From: Rhodopseudomonas palustris
Lineage (GTDB): Bacteria > Pseudomonadota > Alphaproteobacteria > Rhizobiales > Xanthobacteraceae
Assembly: GCF_013415845.1 (NCBI RefSeq)
Contig: NZ_CP058907.1
Coordinates: 2,790,001 to 2,854,000, forward strand
DNA: 64,000 nucleotides
Direction: 5' to 3'
Made by a program: the position numbers and the translations under genes. The notes beneath the pieces were generated by a model. It searched no databases. It had not been told where the DNA came from and worked only from the letters and a program-made list of their open reading frames with translations. Below, piece after piece: positions 53,218 through 62,036 of this stretch (position 1 is the first letter of the stretch; the number at the start of each line of letters is the position of its first letter).

Positions 53218-55143
53218 TCAAATAGAACGCAGTTGGGTCTCGATGTCTGCCTTAGAGATCTTTTGGCGTTCGCTCAGGAGCCGGATGATTTCGCCAAGCC
53301 CAGCTGCGTGTTTGGCGATGATATTTTGGGCCCTCTCGAAACATTCTTCCAGTGTTTTCGCGACAATTCCGTTGAGCAACGAATCTGTCCGTAGGCGTGC
53401 CATCACATCGTTTGGTCGTCGGGACGAAAGATAAACGAGGCTTTCACCAAGACCTAGCGAGATCTCCATTGTCGCCGCGACGAGCGTCGCCTGTCGGAGG
53501 TCTGAATCCTCGGACCCGCCGCCGCCATCGGCGTAGTGCCCGAGTACGAATTCCTCGGCTGCAAGGCCTGCGAGAAGGATGGTGATTTGGGCCAAATATG
53601 CCTCTCTCCCGAGGTTGCGGCCCGGGATCTGTTTCATGACGGTGCGACCACCAGATCCGTCCAGACCCACCTCCCGGCAGACGTGGCTTTCGACTAGACG
53701 ACTTCCGGAGAGCTCCGCGAGGAGGTAGCCAACCATGGCGTGGCCAGCCTCATGGATGCAGGCCTCATGGAAGGCCTCTGCGGTCTGCACGATCCGAACC
53801 GGAAGGCCGTGTAGAAGATCGGCAAACGCCATCGGACGCTGTTCAGAACGAGCCTTCCGCCGTGCGTCCCGGACCACCTGTTCGATCACAGCTCCGGAAG
53901 CGCCCTCCAGGCGAGATGCGATGTCGGTCAGATCGGCAGAGACACAGTCATCTCGGAGATGGTGGCGCAGAATTCCAATACGAGCGTCGAGGTCGGGCAG
54001 GGGGATTTTGACATGCTTTCCCAAACGCCCAGGCCGCACAATGGCTTTATCGATCTTTTCCGGGAGATTGGTCGCCCCGACCACCACCACGCCCTCACGC
54101 CCGTCTACGCCATCGAGGCATTCCAGGAAGGCGTTGATCACCTCGCGGGCATACTGCTCGTTCTTTCCTTCGAGCGTCTCTCGATCCCCAAAAGCATCGA
54201 TCTCGTCGATGAAAAGGATGCTAGGAGCATTCACAATGGCTTCGTGGAAAGCTCTCCTCATGGCCTTCAACAGGTCATTCAGATAGCCAGCCGCTTGCCA
54301 GCGGGCGAGCGAGTGGATATGGATCGGAACCCTGCAGGTGCGAGCCAGAGCCTGTGCGAAGGTCGTCTTGCCTGTGCCGGTTGGGCCAGAGACCAGGACG
54401 CCGCGATCGACATCCGCCCATGGCAATCGCCCGGCCCGATAGCCATCGAGGTCCTTTGCAAGTTCGCGGCCCCAGACCGCGGCCTCCCCAAGTCCGTGTA
54501 GATCGTCCAAGCTCGGCATGGTCACCACGGCGGATCGCCTCTGAGGGCTCTTTGCGAGCTGGTCCTTCTTGACCCTCCTGAGGCTCTGCTGGATGTGCAG
54601 CCTGCTTCGACCTGGCTTGATCAACATACTTACCAAGGTGAGTGGCTCCCCCACAGCAGTGGCAAGAACTTCGTCAGTGAGCCCGCGAATTCCGGCTGCG
54701 CGGGAGGCTGCCTTAAGGGCCGATAAGTCAGGGATGGGGAGGGACAAGATCCCATCAGCTGCTAGGCGAAACGCCAGTGGAAAAGCGTCCTCGTCGAAGG
54801 CGAAGCCGATGACGTGATCATTTCCGGCCAACGTCTTGCCAAGCTCATTTTCGCGAGTTTGTCGAACGGACGCGTCACTGTTCCAACTCAGGATCTCCGG
54901 CCGGATGACGCGCTTCGCTCGATCTGGGTTGCGATAGAGCTTGCGCGCCGCCTCCTTGAAAGTCTCGCCATCGGCAGCATTGCGCAGGACGAAGCCAACA
55001 ACGGAAACGCACCCGACCAGTACGTGATGCATACGGTTCTGGCGCAGGGAGCGGACTAGCAGTTGCCGCGCGACTGCCACGCCCACGTCAGTCGTGCGTT
55101 GAAGTGGAACCACGCGCGATCTCGAAAGGTTTCTCAGGTTCAT
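53218..55143 (-). CDS. FtsH-like AAA+ ATPase with M41-type protease domain
   Basis: A 641-residue protein. A central AAA+ module has Walker A GPTGTGKTT (253-261), Walker B SILFIDEIDAF (about 308-318) and second-region-of-homology arginines near VRPGRLGKHV. The C-terminal peptidase has the zinc motif HEAGH (464-468) and a third-ligand acidic site in SEDSDLRQA, as in FtsH/M41. Unlike FtsH, the N-terminal 200 residues lack a clear two-segment membrane anchor; only a mildly hydrophobic stretch is seen near residues 40-53, so it may be soluble. It is the last gene of an operon with a TnsA-like nuclease and a DUF6634-like protein, 24 bp after the latter. The role is unknown. Confidence 0.88.
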   Translation of the reverse strand: MNLRNLSRSRVVPLQRTTDVGVAVARQLLVRSLRQNRMHHVLVGCVSVVGFVLRNAADGETFKEAARKLYRNPDRAKRVIRPEILSWNSDASVRQTRENELGKTLAGNDHVIGFAFDEDAFPLAFRLAADGILSLPIPDLSALKAASRAAGIRGLTDEVLATAVGEPLTLVSMLIKPGRSRLHIQQSLRRVKKDQLAKSPQRRSAVVTMPSLDDLHGLGEAAVWGRELAKDLDGYRAGRLPWADVDRGVLVSGPTGTGKTTFAQALARTCRVPIHIHSLARWQAAGYLNDLLKAMRRAFHEAIVNAPSILFIDEIDAFGDRETLEGKNEQYAREVINAFLECLDGVDGREGVVVVGATNLPEKIDKAIVRPGRLGKHVKIPLPDLDARIGILRHHLRDDCVSADLTDIASRLEGASGAVIEQVVRDARRKARSEQRPMAFADLLHGLPVRIVQTAEAFHEACIHEAGHAMVGYLLAELSGSRLVESHVCREVGLDGSGGRTVMKQIPGRNLGREAYLAQITILLAGLAAEEFVLGHYADGGGGSEDSDLRQATLVAATMEISLGLGESLVYLSSRRPNDVMARLRTDSLLNGIVAKTLEECFERAQNIIAKHAAGLGEIIRLLSERQKISKADIETQLRSI

Positions 55144-55167
55144 TGCTGTCTCCGGAGTTCGACACGC

Positions 55168-55530
55168 TCAATGGAGACTTGGATCGGCGAAGGGACTTCC
55201 AAGCCGATACAAACGGGAGAACGTTCTCGCGTACCCAAGGACTGGCGAAATCACCCACAGAGTTGATGTGTGAATTTGTTTGTCGTCTTTGAGGATCGGG
55301 TGACCATTGACGACACCGGTGAGGCACAGATCGGGGCGCTGCGCCATTTCCCAGCAGTCCAAGATCGGCGCTTTGGCAAGTTGGGCCGCGCTGGGATTGT
55401 CTCCGCGCCGAATGCGCTCAAGGTCCTCTACCAGGCGACGTAGGCGCTCGATGTCGGGTTGAAGTTCTGGCACGGGGACGCGGCCGGCGACCAAATACGA
55501 CATGACGTGCTCCATTGCTTCCGGACACAC
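55168..55530 (-). CDS. DUF6634-like small protein
   Basis: Up to 120 residues; the frame opens at GTG 55530, with ATG 55515 as an alternative. LRRLVEDLERIRRGDNPSAA and APILDCWEMAQRPDLCLTGV, then TLWVISPVLGYARTFSRLYR and LG match the rhizobial DUF6634 pattern as I remember it. No catalytic motif is evident. It sits between the TnsA-like gene and the AAA/M41 gene on the same strand. These small proteins recur in alphaproteobacterial accessory regions, so it may be an adaptor or regulator of the module. Confidence 0.65.
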   Translation of the reverse strand: MCPEAMEHVMSYLVAGRVPVPELQPDIERLRRLVEDLERIRRGDNPSAAQLAKAPILDCWEMAQRPDLCLTGVVNGHPILKDDKQIHTSTLWVISPVLGYARTFSRLYRLGSPFADPSLH

Positions 55531-55572
55531 GAGGTGCGCTCGGTCAGGGTGGAAGGGGGAAAAGGGAAGGGA

Positions 55573-56217
55573 TCAGCCGCGGAAGCGGGAGACTATGGTG
55601 CTGGGGCCAATGCGGGCGTCGTCGAGTTCGATCTCGATGAAGCGCTGCAGCGCCAGCGAAGCGATGACTGCTATCGCGTCATGCCCGCTCCGAACGGCCT
55701 CCAGGCAGCTTGCGAGCGGCAATGAGCCATTTTCTTCGAGGAGGGCGAGGATACGGACGCGATCGCCAAGCGATGCTCGGTAGCCAGCGTATTGGAGAAG
55801 ATCACAAGCGTTCTCGAGCCTGATGCTGCCACGCAGCTCGGCTTCCTCGCGCTTTTCGTATTGGTAGCCCATCGCCTGAGCTGCTTCGCCGAGCCAGTCG
55901 GGAAGGGGCCGCTTCACAAGCGATGGATGGGCATCGAGCAGGTTTGCTCCCTCGGGCCGAGTCACCAAGAAATCTGGGACGTGGTAGTGGCTCCGGCGGC
56001 TCAGAACCAGCGGCAGGCACGTCCATGATGTCACCGATGGATCGACGTCGAGCAAACAACCCACGTCGCGCGCTAATCGCGTCCGAAAGATCGCAGGCCC
56101 GATGCACCGCATCGTGCTCTTTGGAGCAAAGAAGAGAGCCGCTGCCTCATCACGGGTGCGCTGAAGAAGCTTCGAGAGTTGATGCTGTTGGTGTTCAGAG
56201 CGCTGAGGTCTGGACAT
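55573..56217 (-). CDS. TnsA-endonuclease-like protein
   Basis: A 214-residue protein. The block RTRLARDVGCLLDVDPSVTS, the hydrophobic strand with LSRRSHYHVPDFLV and TRPEGANLLDA resemble the TnsA/PDDEXK-like core: a strand with the Asp of HVPDF after a P-rich target loop. The expected Lys of the E-D-K triad is not obvious (LLDA at the usual VK position), so activity may be lost or altered. The C-terminal half (DRVRILALLEENGSLPLASC and later) looks like a winged helix. It is far more diverged than the tnsA at 42 kb. First gene of a three-gene operon with DUF6634-like and AAA/M41 genes. Confidence 0.6.
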   Translation of the reverse strand: MSRPQRSEHQQHQLSKLLQRTRDEAAALFFAPKSTMRCIGPAIFRTRLARDVGCLLDVDPSVTSWTCLPLVLSRRSHYHVPDFLVTRPEGANLLDAHPSLVKRPLPDWLGEAAQAMGYQYEKREEAELRGSIRLENACDLLQYAGYRASLGDRVRILALLEENGSLPLASCLEAVRSGHDAIAVIASLALQRFIEIELDDARIGPSTIVSRFRG

Positions 56218-56564
56218 GATACGCTAGTCCCCCAAACAAATTGGGCGGTATCCGCGATACCTTCAAAGGCGAGGCGTCGTGGGTATCAGCGTATGCAAGA
56301 AAGGCGCGGCTTAGCCGTGCGTTGGACACGCTTTCCGAGCATCTGGTGTTTGGTGACCGCGCTTGACATGAAGAGAACAAATAGCGAACTTTGCGCCGAT
56401 GTCAACGGGGAATCTTTTGGCCAAGCTTTTCCCCGGAAATGATCAATGGGCCACTATGCAAAGGTGGACTGATGTCAGAGTCTGCTGAAGTCGATTTCAG
56501 TTTGCGATGATCTTCAATCGCTTGGCGTGGGATTGCTACACCGTTTTGGTAGCCGGGAAACATT
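56218..56564. other. Intergenic region before the frameshifted gene
   Basis: About 350 bp between divergent genes, AT-richer than the core genome. TTGACA at 56363-56368 is a candidate -35 box for the rightward gene, but its -10 partner is poor. No RNA gene or repeat seen. Confidence 0.4.
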
Positions 56565-57026
56565 ATGGCTGATCCGATCACTCTAACGACACTCCTTCTG
56601 GCAGGTGCTGCCGCGGCAGGCACAGAACTGGTCAAAGAAGGTACTAAGGACGCCTACCGCAATCTCAAGGACAAGGTAGGTGAACTCTTTGGCCCGCGGG
56701 CGACCAAGGCGCTAGCCAAGCTCGAAGATCCCGCTACGCAAGAGCAAGGTAAGAACGACCTTGAGGTTTATGTTGGTGGCACCCTTGAGGCCGACGAAGC
56801 ATCCCAGATCGAGCCATTTGTGAAGGCTCTGGTTCACGCCCTCAAGGAGGACGTCGCTGGATCATCCGCAGCCCACGCTCGTGTCGGTCTGGACATCGTT
56901 GCTGGAGGAAGTGCTTTCATTCGCGAGATTCACAACGCTAGCGAAATCGTGGTGAAGGTGAAGGCTGATAAAGACGTCACGATCGAAGGCATTCGGATGA
57001 ATCCTGGGAAAGACCCGGGAAAATAA
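56565..57026 (+). CDS. N-terminal zero-frame ORF of the frameshifted TPR/PIN gene
   Basis: A 153-residue frame starting MADPITLTTLLLAGAAAAGT, with a helical hydrophobic N-terminus followed by a charged helix (EGTKDAYRNLKDKVGELFGP). This style of N-terminal helix bundle is common in bacterial conflict and signalling proteins. Its stop TAA (57024) directly follows a GGGAAAA slippery heptamer, and a -1 shift there leads into the next open frame, which has no start codon for about 97 codons. The short product may also be made and act alone, for example as a regulator of the long form. Confidence 0.8.
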   Translation: MADPITLTTLLLAGAAAAGTELVKEGTKDAYRNLKDKVGELFGPRATKALAKLEDPATQEQGKNDLEVYVGGTLEADEASQIEPFVKALVHALKEDVAGSSAAHARVGLDIVAGGSAFIREIHNASEIVVKVKADKDVTIEGIRMNPGKDPGK

Positions 57027-57059
57027 CCGGCGCGCTTTCCGGTCCGAACAGCGCGCCGG
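57017..57059 (+). promoter_or_regulatory. Programmed -1 ribosomal frameshift signal (candidate)
   Basis: The heptamer G GGA AAA (57017-57023) has the X-XXY-YYZ form in the zero frame and ends at the TAA stop. Three bases on comes a perfect 9-bp stem CCGGCGCGC / GCGCGCCGG (57027-57035 with 57051-57059, loop 15). A -1 slip enters the downstream frame at 57023 exactly. The spacer to the stem (3 nt) is shorter than the usual 5-9. Lambda gpG-gpGT uses the closely related GGGAAAG. Confidence 0.75.
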
Positions 57060-60000
57060 TTACCTATACGGATCAATCCAGCCGCGTTCAGATCAACGCA
57101 AGCGCTGGAGAAGGCGTTCACATAACAAATAACTTTGGCGCTGACGTTGGCCAGATTGAGGCCATAGCGCATCGTATTGCTGCGATCTACAGCCAAAGAC
57201 CACAAGTTTCACCTGAACTAGATAGCGCCACGGTTCCTGCTCACGAACAGTATCTCTCCGATCAACTCGATCGCCTGAGAGACAATGCCAAGAACTCCGA
57301 TCCGAAAAGCAACTTGCGGGTTTTTCAGAGCTTCCTCGATAGCTTGCCTACTGATGCAAGTCCGACAATTCGTTTTCGGGCAAAGGCGAACATCGGCATT
57401 CAGCACCTTGATCAAGGTGATGCGGAGCAAGCCATCAAATGGTTACTTGAAGCCTATGAAGAGGCTCCTGAAGATCGTAGGGCGATCGCGAACCGCGCAT
57501 TGGCGCTGTGGCTCGCTGGAGACGCGGAGGAAGCGTATAAATTCGGAAGGGAAAGGCTCGCTGCCGATCCAGAGAACGATACTCTCGCATCCTATCTACC
57601 TCAGATTGCTGCAAGCGTTCCGAGTGTAACCGACGGGCTCGAAGGAATCCCAGATGCTCTCCGATACAAAGAGCCAATAGAGGTCGCTGAAGCCGTCTTT
57701 CTGCGCGCTCGCAACCAGTGTCCAGCTTGGTGGAACTGGACCCGTTCTGCCTTGGAACGACATCCTGAGTCTAAGCACCTGCAGGTCATGGTTGCCGCCT
57801 CCTACGTTGAGGAGATTCTGCGGGACGAGACCGCCCAACGCACCCAAATCTATCGCGACGATCAACGCGAGCAGCTAAGGCACGCTGCAGAGGTCCTCGA
57901 CGCAGATTGGCAAGCAAAGCCCTGGCGTCTGAAGAGCCGTCTCGATGATGCGCCACAGACGTTAGCAAACGCGATGATCGCGTATCGGCTTCTTCATGAT
58001 CGAGAGAAGGCTATCGCTCTAGCAGAGCGCATAGCCGATGAGGCAATTACCTATCCCGATATCATTCGGAATGCGGTTATGATTGCTATGAGCTTCGATC
58101 AGATGAAGCTCGCGTCACGGCTGATCTCATTGACGCCTGAGGATCCCGAGCTGGCTTTCCACGCGGGGATTATCGCAGTGGGAAACAACGAATGGGGCCG
58201 GGCAGCTGATCTTTTCAAAAAGGCAGCTGTTCCAGATGTTGAGAAGCGTGTTGTAGAGACCGCAATTGCGCTTGCGCCGATCATGGAGAGTGGACGGCCT
58301 GTCGACGGAAGTGCAATCGATCCATCCCCGATCGCGAGGCTCATCGAAGGCAATCGAGACAATCCGCGCGGCCTGACCCTCATCGCGCAAGTTGCGAAAC
58401 ACCTTGGTCTTGATGATCTGTCAAAGGTCGCCTTCGAAGCGGCCGTCGGTGCCGTACAGAACGACTACCACATTGCAACAAGGCTGATGCTAGCCAGCTT
58501 TGCCGAGAAGTCGCAGGCCCCCACGAGCGTCATTGATCTTTTAGACGGGCTTCTTCCAACAGAAGGGTTTGAACGCGACTATGAGCGACTGGCGGTCGCT
58601 CACGCGAATGAATACCCCCATCGTCAGAGAAACATCGCCTTCTTTGACAAACTCCCTCCCAAATTGCGCAACATCGATATCATCAAGCAAGCGCACGCCA
58701 GTGTGCTGGTCGATGTAGGTCGACTGCCCGAAGCGATTAAGGTCCTTCGCAGTCTCCATGTTAAAGATCCAACGAATGTCTTTGTCGTTCTGCGGCTGAT
58801 GCAAGCTCTCGTTCGTTCGAATGACAAAGCGGGTGCTCTCGCATTGTCGAACGCAGTCGATTTGCCAAGTCTGGTAGGCCCGCCAGAATTTATAATGGCA
58901 ATCGCACAGCAAGTGTCCATGAACGGACATCCAGAGCGAGCATATCCGGTTGCCTATGACCTCGTTCGCGGAAACTCTGAAAACGCAAGCGTGGTTCTTG
59001 GCTATGCCGGGTTGGGCATGATGCTTGAATCAAACCCGATGTTCGAAGCCGCATCTGTAAGCGTCGGAACTCATCTATCGATAAAGGCTTCCGATGGTCA
59101 GCAGCAGGATTTTGTCATTGATGAGGGTGGCGATTTCTTCGGAATAAGGGTGCTTTCGCCAACTTCTGGAATAGCGCCGCGCTTTCTAGGGCTGACCAGG
59201 GGGCAAACGGTCGAACTTGAAAGACCCGGGGTGGGCTCCTCGCTGGTTTGGACAGTGATTGAGGTACGTAGCAAATACCTCCATCTCCATCATAGGGTTT
59301 TGGAGGAGTTTGAGACTCGTTTTCCAGACAATCCAGGGCTCGTCCGCTTCAATGCAGCCGAAGGAAACGTAGAGGCCGTCCTGGACGTCATCCGGCGGCG
59401 CGCAGAGCAAAATGCCAATCGAGTCCGCCTATACAGGGAGAACTCAATCCCGCTTGCTATCGCTGCTCGCGGGCAGGGTGGTGGGGTCGTTGGCTTTGCT
59501 CAGTACGTTCTGCAACTTGGAGGCCAGATTGTCACCTGCAGCGGCGACAAGGAAGAGCTCACAAATGCTGTGCAGTTGACAAAGCGTCACCGAGGAAAGG
59601 GGGCGGTTCTTGACCCATACACTGCGTGGGTAGCAGCCGATACGGGAGCGCTTCCGGCTCTCAAGACGTTCTTCGGGGGTCTACAGACACCAAACGCCAC
59701 AATTGGAATGATTGAGCGAATGCTCGAACGTGCGGAGGAAGGCCGAGGAAAACAGCAGATGACCGTCGAGTATCGCGACGGGATTTTCTATCGTGACGAG
59801 ATTTCAGACGAATTTCGGGATAGGCAGATCGCTCATTTTGAGCGGATCCGGAAATTAATCGATGAGAACTGCGAAGTGATCTCAGTGATTATGCCTGATA
59901 GGCTTTCGGAGAATGCAGAGCTGCTTCTCAAGGTGGGCGGAAGTCGCTTTCTGGATGCTGCTCTTCTCGCCGCGGACTCCACGTCTGTCCTTATTTCCGA

Positions 60001-60562
60001 TGATATGCGATACCGTCAAATTGCATCGTTTGCCATTGGTTGTGACGGCGTTTGGCTTCAGGCTGCTCTTGCGGCCGCCTGCGAAATGAATCAGCTGCGT
60101 CCGTCAGATTACGCAAGTTGCGTCGTTGGCCTGGCAACATATGGACACGGGCATCTATCTGTTACCAGTGCATTGCTATTTTTGATCGCTCTACAAGACC
60201 AAAGCGGACTTCCAAACCTCAAGTCCGTTCTAACGATGTTCGCTGGTCCAAACGCGGATATGCAGTCTCATATGTTAGTATTCGAAGAATTCCTGGAATT
60301 CTTGTGGCCGCCCACCTCACTTCTTCCGCAACCTAGGGCCGAAGCAGCGACCGGCCTTGGGCTTTCTGCTCTCCTGAAACATCGGAAAGACGACTGGATC
60401 CCGATCTTGAGGGCCGTAATCTCTTGGTGTCGGAGGGACCCCGGGCTGCGGAATTACATGATCCAATGGCTTTTTGGCCACTTTATCAAGGCCGAGGACC
60501 TTTCGCCAAAGACACCTGTGACATCTGATTTAAAAAAGAAGGTGCGAAAGAGGAAAAGGTGA
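57023..60562 (+). CDS. Large TPR-repeat protein with GreAB-like and PIN-like C-terminal parts (minus-one-frame part)
   Basis: The frame gives 1179 residues from 57023; joined to the first ORF the product is 1332 residues. From 57023 to TTG 57314 there is no ATG or GTG, yet the translation is protein-like (VTYTDQSSRVQINASAGEGV, then HITNNFGADVGQIEAIAHRI), so initiation upstream with a frameshift is the best explanation; a TTG 57314 start would truncate it to 1082. Full-length residues about 250-840 are tetratricopeptide-like helices (AEQAIKWLLEAYEEAPEDRR). About 842-922 resembles the GreA/GreB C-terminal fold (RFLGLTRGQTVELE). About 1010-1165 looks PIN-like, with acidic positions in AVLDPYTAW and VLISDDMRYRQIA, suggesting RNase activity. 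No membrane segment. Probably a conflict or stress-response effector. Confidence 0.75.
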   Translation: MTGALSGPNSAPVTYTDQSSRVQINASAGEGVHITNNFGADVGQIEAIAHRIAAIYSQRPQVSPELDSATVPAHEQYLSDQLDRLRDNAKNSDPKSNLRVFQSFLDSLPTDASPTIRFRAKANIGIQHLDQGDAEQAIKWLLEAYEEAPEDRRAIANRALALWLAGDAEEAYKFGRERLAADPENDTLASYLPQIAASVPSVTDGLEGIPDALRYKEPIEVAEAVFLRARNQCPAWWNWTRSALERHPESKHLQVMVAASYVEEILRDETAQRTQIYRDDQREQLRHAAEVLDADWQAKPWRLKSRLDDAPQTLANAMIAYRLLHDREKAIALAERIADEAITYPDIIRNAVMIAMSFDQMKLASRLISLTPEDPELAFHAGIIAVGNNEWGRAADLFKKAAVPDVEKRVVETAIALAPIMESGRPVDGSAIDPSPIARLIEGNRDNPRGLTLIAQVAKHLGLDDLSKVAFEAAVGAVQNDYHIATRLMLASFAEKSQAPTSVIDLLDGLLPTEGFERDYERLAVAHANEYPHRQRNIAFFDKLPPKLRNIDIIKQAHASVLVDVGRLPEAIKVLRSLHVKDPTNVFVVLRLMQALVRSNDKAGALALSNAVDLPSLVGPPEFIMAIAQQVSMNGHPERAYPVAYDLVRGNSENASVVLGYAGLGMMLESNPMFEAASVSVGTHLSIKASDGQQQDFVIDEGGDFFGIRVLSPTSGIAPRFLGLTRGQTVELERPGVGSSLVWTVIEVRSKYLHLHHRVLEEFETRFPDNPGLVRFNAAEGNVEAVLDVIRRRAEQNANRVRLYRENSIPLAIAARGQGGGVVGFAQYVLQLGGQIVTCSGDKEELTNAVQLTKRHRGKGAVLDPYTAWVAADTGALPALKTFFGGLQTPNATIGMIERMLERAEEGRGKQQMTVEYRDGIFYRDEISDEFRDRQIAHFERIRKLIDENCEVISVIMPDRLSENAELLLKVGGSRFLDAALLAADSTSVLISDDMRYRQIASFAIGCDGVWLQAALAAACEMNQLRPSDYASCVVGLATYGHGHLSVTSALLFLIALQDQSGLPNLKSVLTMFAGPNADMQSHMLVFEEFLEFLWPPTSLLPQPRAEAATGLGLSALLKHRKDDWIPILRAVISWCRRDPGLRNYMIQWLFGHFIKAEDLSPKTPVTSDLKKKVRKRKR

Positions 60563-60822
60563 TCCAGATGTGTCTAGACCTTCTAAAGATGCGCAATAAC
60601 AACACTCACCATCCTCTCTCTGCGGAAAGAATGAGATTCTGGAAGCGTGACCAATTCGGAAGCCGACTGCGCATGGACCTTCCGCTTCGGCGGACAGACT
60701 CAAGGGCGAGGACGATATTCGGCCGCCTGTAGAGGGCGATAGCTCGACTGGCAGCATCTGGCGAACCTGACGAACTTGACGACCCTGCAGTTCGATGCGA
60801 TGTCGAGTGATGGAGGTCCGTC

Positions 60823-61530
60823 ATGGCCCAAACGAGGGAACGAGATCGCGCGGCCAGCGCAACGAAGAAGAAGCGTGTCGACCCGGGTGGGAAAAAAGGC
60901 GATGTCCCTATCGGTGCCCTTAGAGGGGAGCTAAAGACCTCCGCGAAGACGAACCCGAGATCGGTTGAAAAGCTGGCAATACTCGAATTTCTGAAAGGGT
61001 ACACGGATGGGGTGGAAAAGGCCAAGAAGGCCAGGCGGCCTGTTCGCTTCACGGTGGAGGTGTCGCCAGATGGCAGCGTAAGAGCGATCGCTTTCTCCGC
61101 CGCGCTTCCGCCACGCAATGTTTCGGCGTTAGAAGCCTCGCTGACAGCTGCTCGAGAGCGTGGAGCGGTCAAGATCGCCGAGATCCTGAAGGGTGAAGAC
61201 ATGCTGACCGCAACTCAGTTTGGTTCGCTCATCGGGGTCTCCCACGAGACAGTCAACGTAAAGCGGCGGCGAGGGGAAGTTCTTGGGCTGCAAGGGGCGA
61301 CGCGATCGGTGCGATACCCGAGCTGGCAGGTCACCGACGACGGAAGGCTGTTGCCAGGCTTGCCTAAGTTGTTTGAGTTGCTAGGAGGACAGCCGTGGAC
61401 GGTCTATCGGTTTTTGACAGCCGGGCATCCCGAAATTGGCGGAAAGAGCGCCTTAGAGACGATGAAGTCGGGGAGACATGACGTCGTATTTGCGGCAGCT
61501 GCCAATCAAATGAGTGGCAACTTCTCTTGA
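60823..61530 (+). CDS. Helix-turn-helix protein with Xre/MbcA/ParS-like toxin-binding domain
   Basis: A 235-residue protein. The basic N-terminus (residues 1-30) is probably disordered. A helix-turn-helix spans TATQFGSLIGVSHETVNVKR, and the C-terminal LPKLFELLGGQPWTVYRFLT and AGHPEIGGKSALETMKSGRH match the antitoxin toxin-binding fold that normally partners RES-domain toxins. No RES gene is adjacent, so it is a solitary antitoxin or a regulator of the upstream large gene, 260 bp away on the same strand. TATTTGGC-like operators were not found. Confidence 0.72.
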   Translation: MAQTRERDRAASATKKKRVDPGGKKGDVPIGALRGELKTSAKTNPRSVEKLAILEFLKGYTDGVEKAKKARRPVRFTVEVSPDGSVRAIAFSAALPPRNVSALEASLTAARERGAVKIAEILKGEDMLTATQFGSLIGVSHETVNVKRRRGEVLGLQGATRSVRYPSWQVTDDGRLLPGLPKLFELLGGQPWTVYRFLTAGHPEIGGKSALETMKSGRHDVVFAAAANQMSGNFS

Positions 61531-61634
61531 GACTACTTGACCTCTAAAATAAACGTCAGCGAGGCTTGGGGGCCGAGAGACTTACCACCTTCATAGTCGT
61601 CGAACTGGCACCGCCGGTTTAGTGGACCAGAGAT

Positions 61635-61868
61635 CTAATCCAAGCCCTCCGGATAATTGGGGCGCTTGATGAGGGCGGACAGACTCTTCTCCGCGTCTTC
61701 GTTTGTTTGCTCGAGGACCAGAATGATGTCTGCCTGGTTCGGCAGGCGAACTCGCTGTGGTCCATCCGATACGACGGCCGCAAACAATTTGCGCGGGTTC
61801 GCGACCGCTTCGGCTTCGGTCCACATGTGCTGGCGCGGTCTTTTCAAGCGTTCAACCCTCGAATCCAC
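61635..61868 (-). CDS. Phd/YefM-like antitoxin
   Basis: Up to 77 residues (start GTG 61868, or ATG 61826 giving 63). The core TEAEAVANPRKLFAAVVSDG, PQRVRLPNQADIILVLEQ and a flexible C-terminus is the Phd/YefM pattern, where the N-terminal fold binds DNA and the tail binds the toxin. The gene is divergent from a PIN toxin gene 170 bp away, instead of lying upstream of it on the same strand as usual. It may be the partner of that toxin after a rearrangement, or an orphan. Confidence 0.65.
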   Translation of the reverse strand: MDSRVERLKRPRQHMWTEAEAVANPRKLFAAVVSDGPQRVRLPNQADIILVLEQTNEDAEKSLSALIKRPNYPEGLD

Positions 61869-62036
61869 TCAGATTAGAGCGTCTTAGGATTTCCCGAAAG
61901 GATTCGTTGGATAAGCGGCGCTCTTCCATCCTCATCCGAGACTAGAACATGGAAGGACTGGGCGGGTTAGGGTTCGTTAACCATTTCTCAAGCCGTACTA
62001 GAAGATGGTATTCTGGAACCGAGATTCGCGTTCCGT

